NCBI GenBank assembly: GCA_963821935.1
Contig: CAWGFM010000004.1
Span: forward strand, 372,001-436,000
Direction of reading: 5' to 3'
Source of the DNA: JAOUEA01 sp963821935
GTDB lineage: Bacteria > Actinomycetota > UBA4738 > HRBIN12
DNA: 64,000 bases
Within the stretch, counting starts at the first letter, position 1; every line of letters begins with the position of its first letter. The notes under the pieces were generated by a model, which saw only the letters and a list, made by a program, of their open reading frames with translations, ran no database searches and was not told where the DNA came from. Below are positions 35,725 to 43,471 of the stretch, piece after piece. The position numbers were made by a program, and so were the translations under genes.

Positions 35725-36609
35725 ATGGAAGGTCCCGACGCCGACGATGCCGCCCGTGCCGCGCGGGCGATCCGCGCTGTGCCGGCCTCGTGGCGACCGG
35801 TGACCCGCCGTAGGCAAACCGCGGCTGCTCGGTGGGTGGCGACCCTTCCGGATGGCTCCACGAGATTCGTGAAGATCGCGCACACGGACGACACGGCGTC
35901 ATGGATCCGCGACGAGCACCTCTTCTACGCGCGTGCGGGGCGAAGGAGCTACCTGCCCGAGCTCCTGGGCTGGGACGACGACGGTGAGCGACCCGCACTG
36001 GTTCTGGAGGACCTGTCCACCGCCTCCTGGCCGCCTCCTTGGTCACCCGACCGCGTGGACGCGGTGGTGCGGTGCCTCCGCGAGGTGGCCGACAGCCTCC
36101 CGCCGCCAGACCTGCCGGACGCCAGCAACAGCCAGTTCTCGCTCGACGCCTGGCCTGAGGTCGCCGCCGACCCTGCGCCGTTCCTGTCGCTGGGCCTGTG
36201 TTCGGAACGGTGGCTCCTGCGCCATCTGCCGACACTCTCGGCAGCGTCCGCTGCTGCCTCGTTCCAGGGTGACCGGCTGCTGCACTTCGATGTACGGAGC
36301 GACAACATGTGCTTCCGCGGCGGCCGGGCGCTGCTGATCGACTGGAACTTCGCGTGCCTCGGGAACCCGATCTTCGATATCGCCGCGTGGCTCCCGAGCC
36401 TGCACGCCGAGGGTGGCCCCGAGCCGGAGCAGCTGCTCGAGACCACCGACGAGGTCGCCTCGATGGCTTCACTGCTGGCCGGCAACTTCGGGTGGCGAGG
36501 CGCGCGGCCCGACATCCCGGAGGCCCCTCATGTCCGTCCGTTGCAGCGCTTCCAGGCGGCGACCGCGTTGCCGTGGGCCGCCCGGGCCCTTGGGCTTCCG
36601 CCGCCGTGA
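35725..36609 (+). CDS. Aminoglycoside phosphotransferase (APH)-type kinase
   Basis: 294 residues from ATG 35725. The kinase-like fold shows RFVKIAHTDD (nucleotide Lys), HFDVRSDNMC (catalytic HxDxxxxN loop at about 188-197) and LLIDWNFA (metal-binding Asp). Such proteins phosphorylate small molecules; the family includes antibiotic, choline and homoserine kinases, so resistance should not be assumed. An in-frame extension to 35635 overlaps the NmrA gene start on the other strand and looks non-coding. Confidence 0.82.
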   Translation: MEGPDADDAARAARAIRAVPASWRPVTRRRQTAAARWVATLPDGSTRFVKIAHTDDTASWIRDEHLFYARAGRRSYLPELLGWDDDGERPALVLEDLSTASWPPPWSPDRVDAVVRCLREVADSLPPPDLPDASNSQFSLDAWPEVAADPAPFLSLGLCSERWLLRHLPTLSAASAAASFQGDRLLHFDVRSDNMCFRGGRALLIDWNFACLGNPIFDIAAWLPSLHAEGGPEPEQLLETTDEVASMASLLAGNFGWRGARPDIPEAPHVRPLQRFQAATALPWAARALGLPPP

Positions 36610-36656
36610 CGGCCGATGGGTCATCCTGATGCGATGCCCAGCACCTGCAACGTCGC

Positions 36657-36668
36657 TTGCACCTGCAA
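36657..36668 (+). promoter_or_regulatory. TTGCA-NN-TGCAA palindrome, candidate Nur-type operator
   Basis: TTGCACCTGCAA, a perfect 5+5 inverted repeat, lies 24 bp before the Fur-family start. A second near copy of the right half (GCACCTGCAA, 36641-36650) precedes it. The same palindrome with longer arms is found upstream of cbiM at 43398. The half-site resembles the TTGCAA half-site reported for the Streptomyces nickel regulator Nur, though the spacing differs. Position suggests autoregulation. Confidence 0.6.
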
Positions 36669-36691
36669 TCGACTGCTAGTCTGGCCACACG

Positions 36692-37138
36692 ATGGAATCC
36701 ACCAAGGACGGATACGCCGACGTCATGACCCTTCTGCGGAGCAAGGGCTTGCGGATGACGCCACAGCGGCGCGCCATCGTGACCGAGGTCTTGCGGACGA
36801 ACGGTCACATCTCTCCAGCGGCGATCGCTCGCACCGTCCAAGGGGACATGCCCGGGGTGAACGCCTCCACGGTGTACCGGACCCTGACGTTGCTGGAGGA
36901 GGTGGGCGTGCTGTCGCACTCGCACCTGGAAACCGGCGCCGAGTACCACCGAAGCGATGAGGCGGAGCACGTGCATCTGACCTGCGCACGGTGTGGCAAG
37001 GACGATCCGCTCTCGCTGGGCGAAGCCGAATCGCTCCACGATCTGATCCGCCGGCACCACGGCTTCGAGGCAGACCTCACGCACTTCGCGATCACCGGGC
37101 TGTGCTCATCCTGCGCCGACCGAGCCACCGGACGGTGA
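36692..37138 (+). CDS. Fur-family metalloregulator (likely Nur-like)
   Basis: 148 residues. A winged-helix DNA-binding domain (GLRMTPQRRAIVTEVL ... NASTVYRTLTLLEEVGVL) is followed by a metal domain with EHVHLTCARCG and GLCSSCAD, giving the two structural CxxC pairs and nearby His ligands. It could sense iron, zinc, nickel or cobalt. The shared palindrome before itself and before the cobalt/nickel uptake operon, plus the absence of siderophore or zinc genes, favours nickel/cobalt. The stop overlaps the start of the first ABC gene (GTGA). Confidence 0.92.
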   Translation: MESTKDGYADVMTLLRSKGLRMTPQRRAIVTEVLRTNGHISPAAIARTVQGDMPGVNASTVYRTLTLLEEVGVLSHSHLETGAEYHRSDEAEHVHLTCARCGKDDPLSLGEAESLHDLIRRHHGFEADLTHFAITGLCSSCADRATGR

Positions 37139-38892
37139 GCGAGGCGAGAGCGCCGCGTCAGGCTCGTGCGTTCGATCGGCGGCTGGTGCGCCTCGCGATG
37201 CAAGAGCGAAGGGCGTTGACCGGATCGGTCCTGCTCGGCCTGGTCGTGGCTTCGTCGCGGATCGCGACCGGTGTCACACTGGCGGCCGCGATCGGACGGG
37301 TGCTCGACGGGCAGCCAACCTCCCAGGTCATGGTGCTGCTGGCCATCGCCGTGGCCCTCGTGGCCGTTCGCTCGGTCTGCACGGCGCTGCAGGAAGGGTG
37401 GATGGCGGGCGCATCGGTGCGCATCACGGCCGACCTCCGCCGACGGCTGGTGGCCCGCATCCTCCGACTCGGGCCGGGCTGGGTCGCCGGCGAGCGCAGC
37501 GGCGAGCTCGAAGCCGTGCTCGTCGACGGCGTCGAGAAGCTCGACGCCTACTTCCGCCTGTTCCTGTCGAAGGTGATCGTGGCCGGGATCACGGCCGCGG
37601 CGATCGTCCTCGTGGTGATCGTGGTCGATCCCGTCGTGGGCCTCGTGCTCGGCGGCTTCGCGCTGGCGTTGGTCGTGCTGCCCTCGCTGGAGTATCGGGC
37701 GCTGGGCTCGCACATGCTCTTCTGGTCCGAGAGCTATCGCCCGCTCGCGGCTGAGTTCATCGACGATCTCCAGGGCATGGCCACCCTGAAGATGTTCGGG
37801 GTCGCAAGGCGTCGGGGGGCGGAGCTGTTCAAGCGCGCGGACGAGGTCCAAGCGGCCGCGATCCGTCTCACCAACGTCTCGGCCGTGTTCTGGGGGATCA
37901 TGGCGCTCACCGCAGGCGCCGGCGTGGCGGCGGCGATCGTCGTGGGCTCGTTCCGCTTGGCCAACGGTGACCTGTCAGCCGGCCAGCTCCTGTTGGTGCT
38001 GCTGTTGGCAGGAGAGTGCTTCCTTCCGGCGCGCGAGATCCACGACGCCATGCACCTGGCCGTGTGGGGCATGTCCAAGTGCGAGCGCGCTTTCTCGGTG
38101 TTGGAGACGCAGCCGGCGGTTGCCTCGCCTGCGGATCCCTCGTCGCTGGACGTCGCCAGGCCAGGCATCCGCTTCGAGGGGGTGACATTCCGCTACCGGC
38201 AGGGCGACCCTCCCGCGTTGGAAGACGTGAACTTCACGGTCGCGCCGGGAGAGACAGTCGCGATCGTGGGACCGTCGGGCGCGGGGAAGACCACGCTGGC
38301 GTCGCTGCTGCTGCGCTTCGCCGACCCGCAGTCCGGCCGTGTGGTGGTGGGCGAGCACGACATCCGCACGCTCGACCCGGATGACCTACGCCGCACGATC
38401 GGCTTGGTCCCCCAGGATACGTTCCTCTTCCACGAGACCGTTGAGGAGAACCTTCGGCTGACCAGGCCCACGGCATCCGAGGCCGAACTGGGCGACGCGG
38501 TCCGCTCCGCAGGGGCGGAGGGGTTCGTGCGGGCCCTGCCGGAGGGGTTCGACACGGTCGTAGGTGAGCGCGGGCTCCGCTTGTCCGGCGGCGAGCGACA
38601 ACGGATCGCCGTGGCACGCGCCCTGCTGAAGGACGCGCCGATCCTGGTGCTCGACGAGGCGACCTCCAACGTGGACGTGGCCGCCGAAGCGGGTATCCAG
38701 TCATCGATCGAGCACCTCCGCCGGGGCCGGACCACCGTGATCATCGCCCACCGTCTGTCGACCGTTCGGAGCGCCGACCGCATCCTGGTCCTGGACCGAG
38801 GCAGGCTGGAAGAGGCCGGGACCCACCGGGAGCTGCTGGATCGCCGGGGTCGCTACGCGAAGCTGGTGGCGGCTCAGGAGACGGCAGGATGA
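37135..38892 (+). CDS. ABC exporter-fold half-transporter 1 (CydD-like)
   Basis: 585 residues from GTG 37135, coupled to the Fur-family gene. An N-terminal six-helix membrane domain (with ERSGELEAVLVDGVEKLDAYF, a CydD-like block) precedes a nucleotide-binding domain: Walker A GPSGAGKTTL, Q-loop VPQDTFLF, signature LSGGERQRIA, Walker B ILVLDEA and the H-loop IIAHRLST. All ATPase elements are intact. It overlaps the second half-transporter by 4 bp, implying a heterodimer. Substrate unknown; control by the Fur-family protein suggests metal or metallophore transport. Confidence 0.9.
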   Translation: MSEARAPRQARAFDRRLVRLAMQERRALTGSVLLGLVVASSRIATGVTLAAAIGRVLDGQPTSQVMVLLAIAVALVAVRSVCTALQEGWMAGASVRITADLRRRLVARILRLGPGWVAGERSGELEAVLVDGVEKLDAYFRLFLSKVIVAGITAAAIVLVVIVVDPVVGLVLGGFALALVVLPSLEYRALGSHMLFWSESYRPLAAEFIDDLQGMATLKMFGVARRRGAELFKRADEVQAAAIRLTNVSAVFWGIMALTAGAGVAAAIVVGSFRLANGDLSAGQLLLVLLLAGECFLPAREIHDAMHLAVWGMSKCERAFSVLETQPAVASPADPSSLDVARPGIRFEGVTFRYRQGDPPALEDVNFTVAPGETVAIVGPSGAGKTTLASLLLRFADPQSGRVVVGEHDIRTLDPDDLRRTIGLVPQDTFLFHETVEENLRLTRPTASEAELGDAVRSAGAEGFVRALPEGFDTVVGERGLRLSGGERQRIAVARALLKDAPILVLDEATSNVDVAAEAGIQSSIEHLRRGRTTVIIAHRLSTVRSADRILVLDRGRLEEAGTHRELLDRRGRYAKLVAAQETAG

Positions 38893-40712
38893 GCGCTGTG
38901 ACGGCGCCCAGCTCCGTCCACGAACATCCTTCCGGCGGCGCCGTTCGCCGCCTGGTCACCAGCCTCCGGCCGATCGCGTCGTTGCTGCGCCCCTACCGCG
39001 CATGGTTCTTCGGCGGGGTGCTCACGAACCTGATGGTGCATCTGTGCACCTTCGGTGCGGCCGTGGCGGGGGCGGTCATGGTCGGGCGCGCCCTGGGAGG
39101 CGATCCAGCCTCCGACCTGGCGCCACTGGTGTGGCTGGTGGTGGGACTCGTGATCCCCATCGCGGTGTTCGGATGGCTGGAGGTCGTGGTCGTCCATGTG
39201 ATGTCGTTCCGTTTGCTGAACGATCTGCGCCGCGAGCTGTACCAGCGGTTCCGGCTGCTCTCCCCCGCGTACTTCCTGCAGCGGCGTTCCGGTGACGTCG
39301 CCCGCGCCTCGATGGCCGACGTCGAGCTCCTCGAGCTGTTCACCTCCCACCTCGCCCCACCGCTGGTCGTTGCCTTCGTCGTGCCCGTCGTCGCGGTGGC
39401 GGGCCTGATGGTGGTGGAGCCCGTGCTCGCGTTGGTCGTGGTGCCGTTCGTGGTGCTGGCGGCGAGTGTGCCGTCATGGCTGTTGCGTCGCGCCCAGGAT
39501 GAAGGCGAACGCCTCCGCAGTGAGCTCGGCGACCTGGGAGCCAACGTGGTCGACGTGGTGCAGGGCACACGCGAGATCCTGGCCGCCAGCGCCGAAAGCG
39601 TGATGCTGGATCGTGTGGAGGCCCAGCATGAGCGCATCCGGCGCACGAGCATCGCGCACGGCCGCCGCTCCGGGGTCGAGCACGCGGCCACCGATGCGAT
39701 CACCGCGCTGGCGGCCATCGCGGTGCTCGGCGTCGCCGCGATGGCCGTGTCGGCAGGGTCTCTGGCGGCCACCCAGCTCCCGGTCGCCGTCATCCTGGCG
39801 GCAGGGGCGTTCGCACCGCTCGCCTCGCTGACGAGCACGCTGCGCGAGGTGGGGCAGGTGAGCGCGGCGGCAGGCCGCATCAACGAGCTGATGAGCGCCG
39901 AGCCCGTGGTCCTCGACCGGGCCGGCGTCGAGGAGGCACCGGACAGCCCCGCTCGAGCCCATGAGCCGCTCGGTATCCGATTCGACCGAGTGCGGTTCCG
40001 ATACGCCGACGATCTGCCGGAGGTGGTGCATGGGGTCTCGTTCACGATCGAGCCCGGAGAGACGGTCGCATTGGTTGGTCATTCCGGTGCCGGCAAGTCC
40101 ACGTGCGCGAACCTGCTCCTGCGCTTCTGGGACGTGCGGGACGGATCGATCTCGGTGGGTGGGCGCGACGTTCGCGACATGGCCCAGCGCGACCTGCGCG
40201 CGGCGATCGCCGTCGTGCCCCAGGATGTGTACCTGTTCCACGACAGCGTCTTGGAGAACATCCGGGTCGGCAACATGGACGCGGGCGACGACCTCGTGGA
40301 ACGTGCGGCGAGGCTCGCCCAGGCGATGCCGTTCATCGAGCGCCTGCCCGAGGGCTGGCACACGGTGCTCGGCGAACGAGGGGCATCGCTGTCCGGCGGC
40401 CAGCGCCAGCGGATCGCCATCGCGCGTGCACTCGTCAAGGACGCACCGATCCTGGTCATGGATGAAGCCGTGGCCAACCTCGATGCAGAATCTGAAGCCG
40501 CCTTGCGGACGGCGATCGCCGAGGTGGTGAAGGATCGCACGACCCTGCTGATCGCCCACCGACCGTCCACGATCCGGACCGCCGATCGCGTCGTGATGCT
40601 GGCACAGGGCCACGTCGCCGAGACCGGCACTTACGATCAGATGATGGCCGGCGGTGGACACCTGGCCGGCCTGCTCTCGGAGAGACCCGTCGTCCTCGAC
40701 CCCGATCCGTGA
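38889..40712 (+). CDS. ABC exporter-fold half-transporter 2
   Basis: 607 residues, ATG inside the stop of the partner (ATGA). Membrane domain with about six helices, then Walker A GHSGAGKSTC, Q-loop VPQDVYLF, signature LSGGQRQRIA, Walker B ILVMDEA and H-loop LIAHRPST. As both halves keep Glu after Walker B, there is no obvious degenerate site. Exporter-fold pairs can also import (IrtAB for siderophores), so direction is open. It converges with cbiO 11 bp away. Confidence 0.9.
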   Translation: MSAVTAPSSVHEHPSGGAVRRLVTSLRPIASLLRPYRAWFFGGVLTNLMVHLCTFGAAVAGAVMVGRALGGDPASDLAPLVWLVVGLVIPIAVFGWLEVVVVHVMSFRLLNDLRRELYQRFRLLSPAYFLQRRSGDVARASMADVELLELFTSHLAPPLVVAFVVPVVAVAGLMVVEPVLALVVVPFVVLAASVPSWLLRRAQDEGERLRSELGDLGANVVDVVQGTREILAASAESVMLDRVEAQHERIRRTSIAHGRRSGVEHAATDAITALAAIAVLGVAAMAVSAGSLAATQLPVAVILAAGAFAPLASLTSTLREVGQVSAAAGRINELMSAEPVVLDRAGVEEAPDSPARAHEPLGIRFDRVRFRYADDLPEVVHGVSFTIEPGETVALVGHSGAGKSTCANLLLRFWDVRDGSISVGGRDVRDMAQRDLRAAIAVVPQDVYLFHDSVLENIRVGNMDAGDDLVERAARLAQAMPFIERLPEGWHTVLGERGASLSGGQRQRIAIARALVKDAPILVMDEAVANLDAESEAALRTAIAEVVKDRTTLLIAHRPSTIRTADRVVMLAQGHVAETGTYDQMMAGGGHLAGLLSERPVVLDPDP

Positions 40713-40723
40713 CGCCCGAGCCG

Positions 40724-41509
40724 TCAGTCGAACGCACGGTCGGGGAAGAACCCGAACGGCAGCTCGAGGCGGTTGGCTGCCATCAACGCTTCGTCGGCCA
40801 GGATCTGCCTGGTGGAACCGTCGGCGACGATCCGCCCTTCGTTCATGACGAGTGCGCGCGGGCAGAGCTGTAGGCCATAGGGGAGATCGTGGGTGACCAT
40901 CAGCATGGTGATGTCCAATGCGAGCAGGATCTCGGCCAACTCACGCCGGCCGGCCGGGTCCAGGTTCGATGAGGGTTCGTCCAAGACCAGGATCTGTGGT
41001 CGCATCGCGAGCACCGTGGCGACGGCCACCCGGCGCCGCTGGCCGAAGCTCAGATGGTGAGGAGCGCGGTCGGCGAAACCCGCCATACCCACTGACTCGA
41101 GCGCCTGCTCGACCCTCTCATCGAGCTCCTCGCCGCGCAGACCGAGGTTGGCCGGGCCGAAGGCAACATCGGCACGAACCGTGGGCATGAAGAGCTGATC
41201 GTCGGGATCCTGGAAGACGATGCCCACCCGCCGCCGGATCTCTTGCATGTGCTCCTTCACGACCGGCAAGCCCCCCACGCGAACCCATCCCGCCTGCGCC
41301 TCATGCACACCGTTGAGATGCAGCACCAGGGTGGTCTTCCCCGCCCCGTTCGGGCCCAGCAGTGCCACTCGCTCGCCACGAGTGATCGTCATCCCGATGC
41401 CGAACAACGCTTGCGTGCCGCCGGGGTAGGCGAAGGCGAGATCGCCCACCTCGAGAGCCGGGCCCCCGGAGCGGTCGTTCGAGTCGTGATGGCCGGCGGC
41501 GGGGTTCAT
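40724..41509 (-). CDS. cbiO: Cobalt/nickel ECF transporter ATP-binding protein
   Basis: 261 residues from ATG 41509, which overlaps the cbiQ stop (ATGA). Walker A GPNGAGKTTLVLH, Q-loop VFQDPDDQLFMPTV (the ECF-type PDDQLF), signature LSFGQRRRVAVA (LSFGQ rather than LSGGQ, normal for this group) and Walker B ILVLDEPSSNLDP are all present. It supplies energy for metal uptake by CbiM with CbiQ. Last gene of the operon. Confidence 0.95.
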   Translation of the reverse strand: MNPAAGHHDSNDRSGGPALEVGDLAFAYPGGTQALFGIGMTITRGERVALLGPNGAGKTTLVLHLNGVHEAQAGWVRVGGLPVVKEHMQEIRRRVGIVFQDPDDQLFMPTVRADVAFGPANLGLRGEELDERVEQALESVGMAGFADRAPHHLSFGQRRRVAVATVLAMRPQILVLDEPSSNLDPAGRRELAEILLALDITMLMVTHDLPYGLQLCPRALVMNEGRIVADGSTRQILADEALMAANRLELPFGFFPDRAFD

Positions 41510-42273
41510 GGCTGTTGCGCCCACGCCACGAGACAGACCGGCACGGCGAGCAGGGGGAGTGCGAGCGCCGCCGCCCAGGCGTGGCTGTCGGCTCGAGGTT
41601 CGCCCATGTCGGGCATCTCACCTGCGTAGCCACGGGAGAGCATCGCGAGGTAGACCCGTTCGCCCCGTTCGTACGAGCGGATGAACAGGGCTCCAGCGGT
41701 CTGGCCGATGGCCTTCGCCTCCCAGAACCACCGACCCTCATAGGCGCGCGAGGCCCGCGCCACCCGCATCCGGCGCACGTCGTCGGCGATCACATCCATG
41801 TAGCGCACCATGAACGACGCGATCGACGTGAGGGCCTTCGGGACGTGCAGTCGGTCGAACCCACTGAGGAACTCTGCCATCGTGGTCGTGGAGGCCAGGA
41901 GCGAACTGGCCATCACGCCGATCGTCGCCTTCGCGAGGATGTTCCAGGCCCCCCACAGGCCTTCGACGGACAGCGACAGGCCGAGGACGTCGACGCGCAC
42001 ACCCTGGCCGATGAACGGAAGGAACAGCGCGAACGCGACGAACGGCAGTTCGACCGCCAATCGCCGGACCAGGAACGGGATCGGGATCGACGCGATGGCG
42101 GCGACCACGCAGAGCATGGCCACGTACACCCCGAACGCCCAGAACTCCTCTCTCGGCGTCGCCACGACGACGAGCACGAACAGGATCTGCGCGACGAGCT
42201 TGGACTCCGGGGGCATCCGGTGGATCGGGCTGTGGCCGTGGTAGTAGAGCGCGTGCCCGTGGCTGCCACTCAC
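41506..42273 (-). CDS. cbiQ: Cobalt/nickel ECF transporter transmembrane protein
   Basis: 255 residues with five or six hydrophobic helices. The two Ala-Arg-Gly coupling motifs expected of EcfT/CbiQ are visible as variants: RVARASRAYEGRW and the later ERGERVYLAMLSRGY. The opening HALYYHGHSPIHRMPPESKLVAQILFVLVVV is the CbiQ signature. It links CbiO to CbiM. It overlaps cbiO by 4 bp and follows the CbiN-like gene by 30 bp. Confidence 0.95.
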   Translation of the reverse strand: MSGSHGHALYYHGHSPIHRMPPESKLVAQILFVLVVVATPREEFWAFGVYVAMLCVVAAIASIPIPFLVRRLAVELPFVAFALFLPFIGQGVRVDVLGLSLSVEGLWGAWNILAKATIGVMASSLLASTTTMAEFLSGFDRLHVPKALTSIASFMVRYMDVIADDVRRMRVARASRAYEGRWFWEAKAIGQTAGALFIRSYERGERVYLAMLSRGYAGEMPDMGEPRADSHAWAAALALPLLAVPVCLVAWAQQP

Positions 42274-42303
42274 GGCCGCGTCATCTCGCCCGGGGTCTCG
42301 CGT

Positions 42304-42657
42304 TCAGCCGGTGGACCGGGCCGCGGAGCTCGAGGGATCGTCCTCGGGCGGCCGGGAACGGCGCACGTGGAAGGTGCCGAAGATGAGCAGGCCGATGCCG
42401 AACGTGACGGCGACCCCGATGATCCCACTCAAGCCGGTGCTGAGAGACTCGTCGTCCACCCCTTCGACCCCGTAGTCGGCGAGGGGGCTGTCTGCGAGCC
42501 CGTGGTCATCGGCCGTCTCGATGAAGCCTTCGTCCGTCGCCACCTTCTCCAAGCCATCGGGACTGGAGCTGGCGAGCGGACTGACGAAGAACGCCAGTCC
42601 GAGCGCCACGATCAATCCACCGATCACGATCGCCGCGACCCCTTTGCTCATCGCCAT
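42304..42657 (-). CDS. cbiN: CbiN-like PDGLE-domain component of the cobalt/nickel transporter
   Basis: 117 residues from ATG 42657, with GGGGAGG before it. Two membrane helices flank an outer loop holding SSSPDGLEKVATDEGF, the PDGLE motif of CbiN/NikN accessory subunits that help load metal on CbiM. The C-terminal tail is acidic/Ser-rich. Lies 2 bp behind cbiM and 30 bp before cbiQ. In some nickel systems the same domain is called NikN, so the metal choice is open. Confidence 0.9.
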   Translation of the reverse strand: MAMSKGVAAIVIGGLIVALGLAFFVSPLASSSPDGLEKVATDEGFIETADDHGLADSPLADYGVEGVDDESLSTGLSGIIGVAVTFGIGLLIFGTFHVRRSRPPEDDPSSSAARSTG

Positions 42658-42659
42658 CG

Positions 42660-43352
42660 TCACGACCTCCCCACAGCCACACCCGGGCCGACCTGCAGCT
42701 CGGGCACCAGATCCTGGGCGCCGAAAGACAGGTCCGGACGGACAGCCACGACGGCGCCCACCGTGAGCGCGGTGATCAGACCCTCGCCGAGACCGACGAA
42801 GAAGTGCACACCGACCATGGCGGTGAGCACGGTGTTCACGGACGCCCCTCCGGTGCCGCCGATCGCATACAGGACGACGAACGCGAACGCCGCGATCACG
42901 ACCGACGCGACCGCCGCGACGAACGATGCCGCCACGACCGATCCGCGACTGGCGGGCAGGAAGCTGCGGACGCCACGGAAGATGGCGAGGCCACTCCAGC
43001 CGGGGATGATCGAGATCAGCAGGATGTTGGTGCCGAGCGCGGTGAGACCGCCGTCTGCGAACAGCAGTCCCTGGACCACCAGCACGATCGCCACGGCGAT
43101 CGTGCCGGCCCATGGGCCGACCATGATGCAGGCCAGCGCTCCACCCAGGAGGTGCCCGCTGGTGCCCGCGGCGACAGGGAAGTTCAGCATCTGCACCGCG
43201 AAGACGAACGCGGCGACGAGGCCGGCCATCGGGGCGAGCCGATCGGAGAGCGACTCCTTGGCTCGCACCAGGGAATAGCCGATGCCGCCTGCGGACACGA
43301 CCCCGGTGGCGACCGAGACCCCCGCATTCAAGAACCCGTCAGGAACGTGCAC
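42660..43352 (-). CDS. cbiM: Cobalt/nickel ECF transporter substrate-binding membrane protein
   Basis: 230 residues. The mature N-terminus MHVPDGFLNAG fits the strict M-H-x-x-D-G motif whose Met1 amine and His2 bind Co2+ or Ni2+. Further CbiM landmarks are GTSGHLLGGALACIMVGPWAG and a conserved NILLISIIPGW. It forms the substrate subunit of an ECF transporter with CbiN, CbiQ and CbiO. GGGAGG precedes the start, and a 16-bp palindrome lies 46-61 bp upstream, so the operon probably responds to the Fur-family regulator. Confidence 0.96.
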   Translation of the reverse strand: MHVPDGFLNAGVSVATGVVSAGGIGYSLVRAKESLSDRLAPMAGLVAAFVFAVQMLNFPVAAGTSGHLLGGALACIMVGPWAGTIAVAIVLVVQGLLFADGGLTALGTNILLISIIPGWSGLAIFRGVRSFLPASRGSVVAASFVAAVASVVIAAFAFVVLYAIGGTGGASVNTVLTAMVGVHFFVGLGEGLITALTVGAVVAVRPDLSFGAQDLVPELQVGPGVAVGRS

Positions 43353-43397
43353 ATCGCCTCCCGGTCGCGGCCACTCGTTCGCCTTCCAGTCGAAAGA

Positions 43398-43413
43398 CGT
43401 TGCAGTTGCAACG
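43398..43413 (-). promoter_or_regulatory. CGTTGCA-NN-TGCAACG palindrome before cbiM, candidate Nur-type operator
   Basis: A perfect 7+7 inverted repeat with a 2-bp centre, 46-61 bp upstream of cbiM, in the gap behind the mutase gene. Its core TTGCA-NN-TGCAA is the same as the box before the Fur-family gene at 36657. No cobalamin riboswitch fits in the short 119-bp gap. This points to repression of cobalt/nickel uptake when the metal is plentiful. Confidence 0.65.
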
Positions 43414-43471
43414 ACATGCGACTAGCTGGTTCGGACTGTAGCCCTCGGACCTCGCGAACGTCAAGGAATCG

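Noticed and set aside
35725..36609. Aminoglycoside resistance gene
   Set aside because: The APH fold alone does not show antibiotic use; many family members are metabolic kinases and there are no resistance genes around.
43353..43471. Cobalamin riboswitch before cbiM
   Set aside because: The 119-bp gap is too short for a full riboswitch and lacks a recognisable B12 box; a protein-binding palindrome explains it better.
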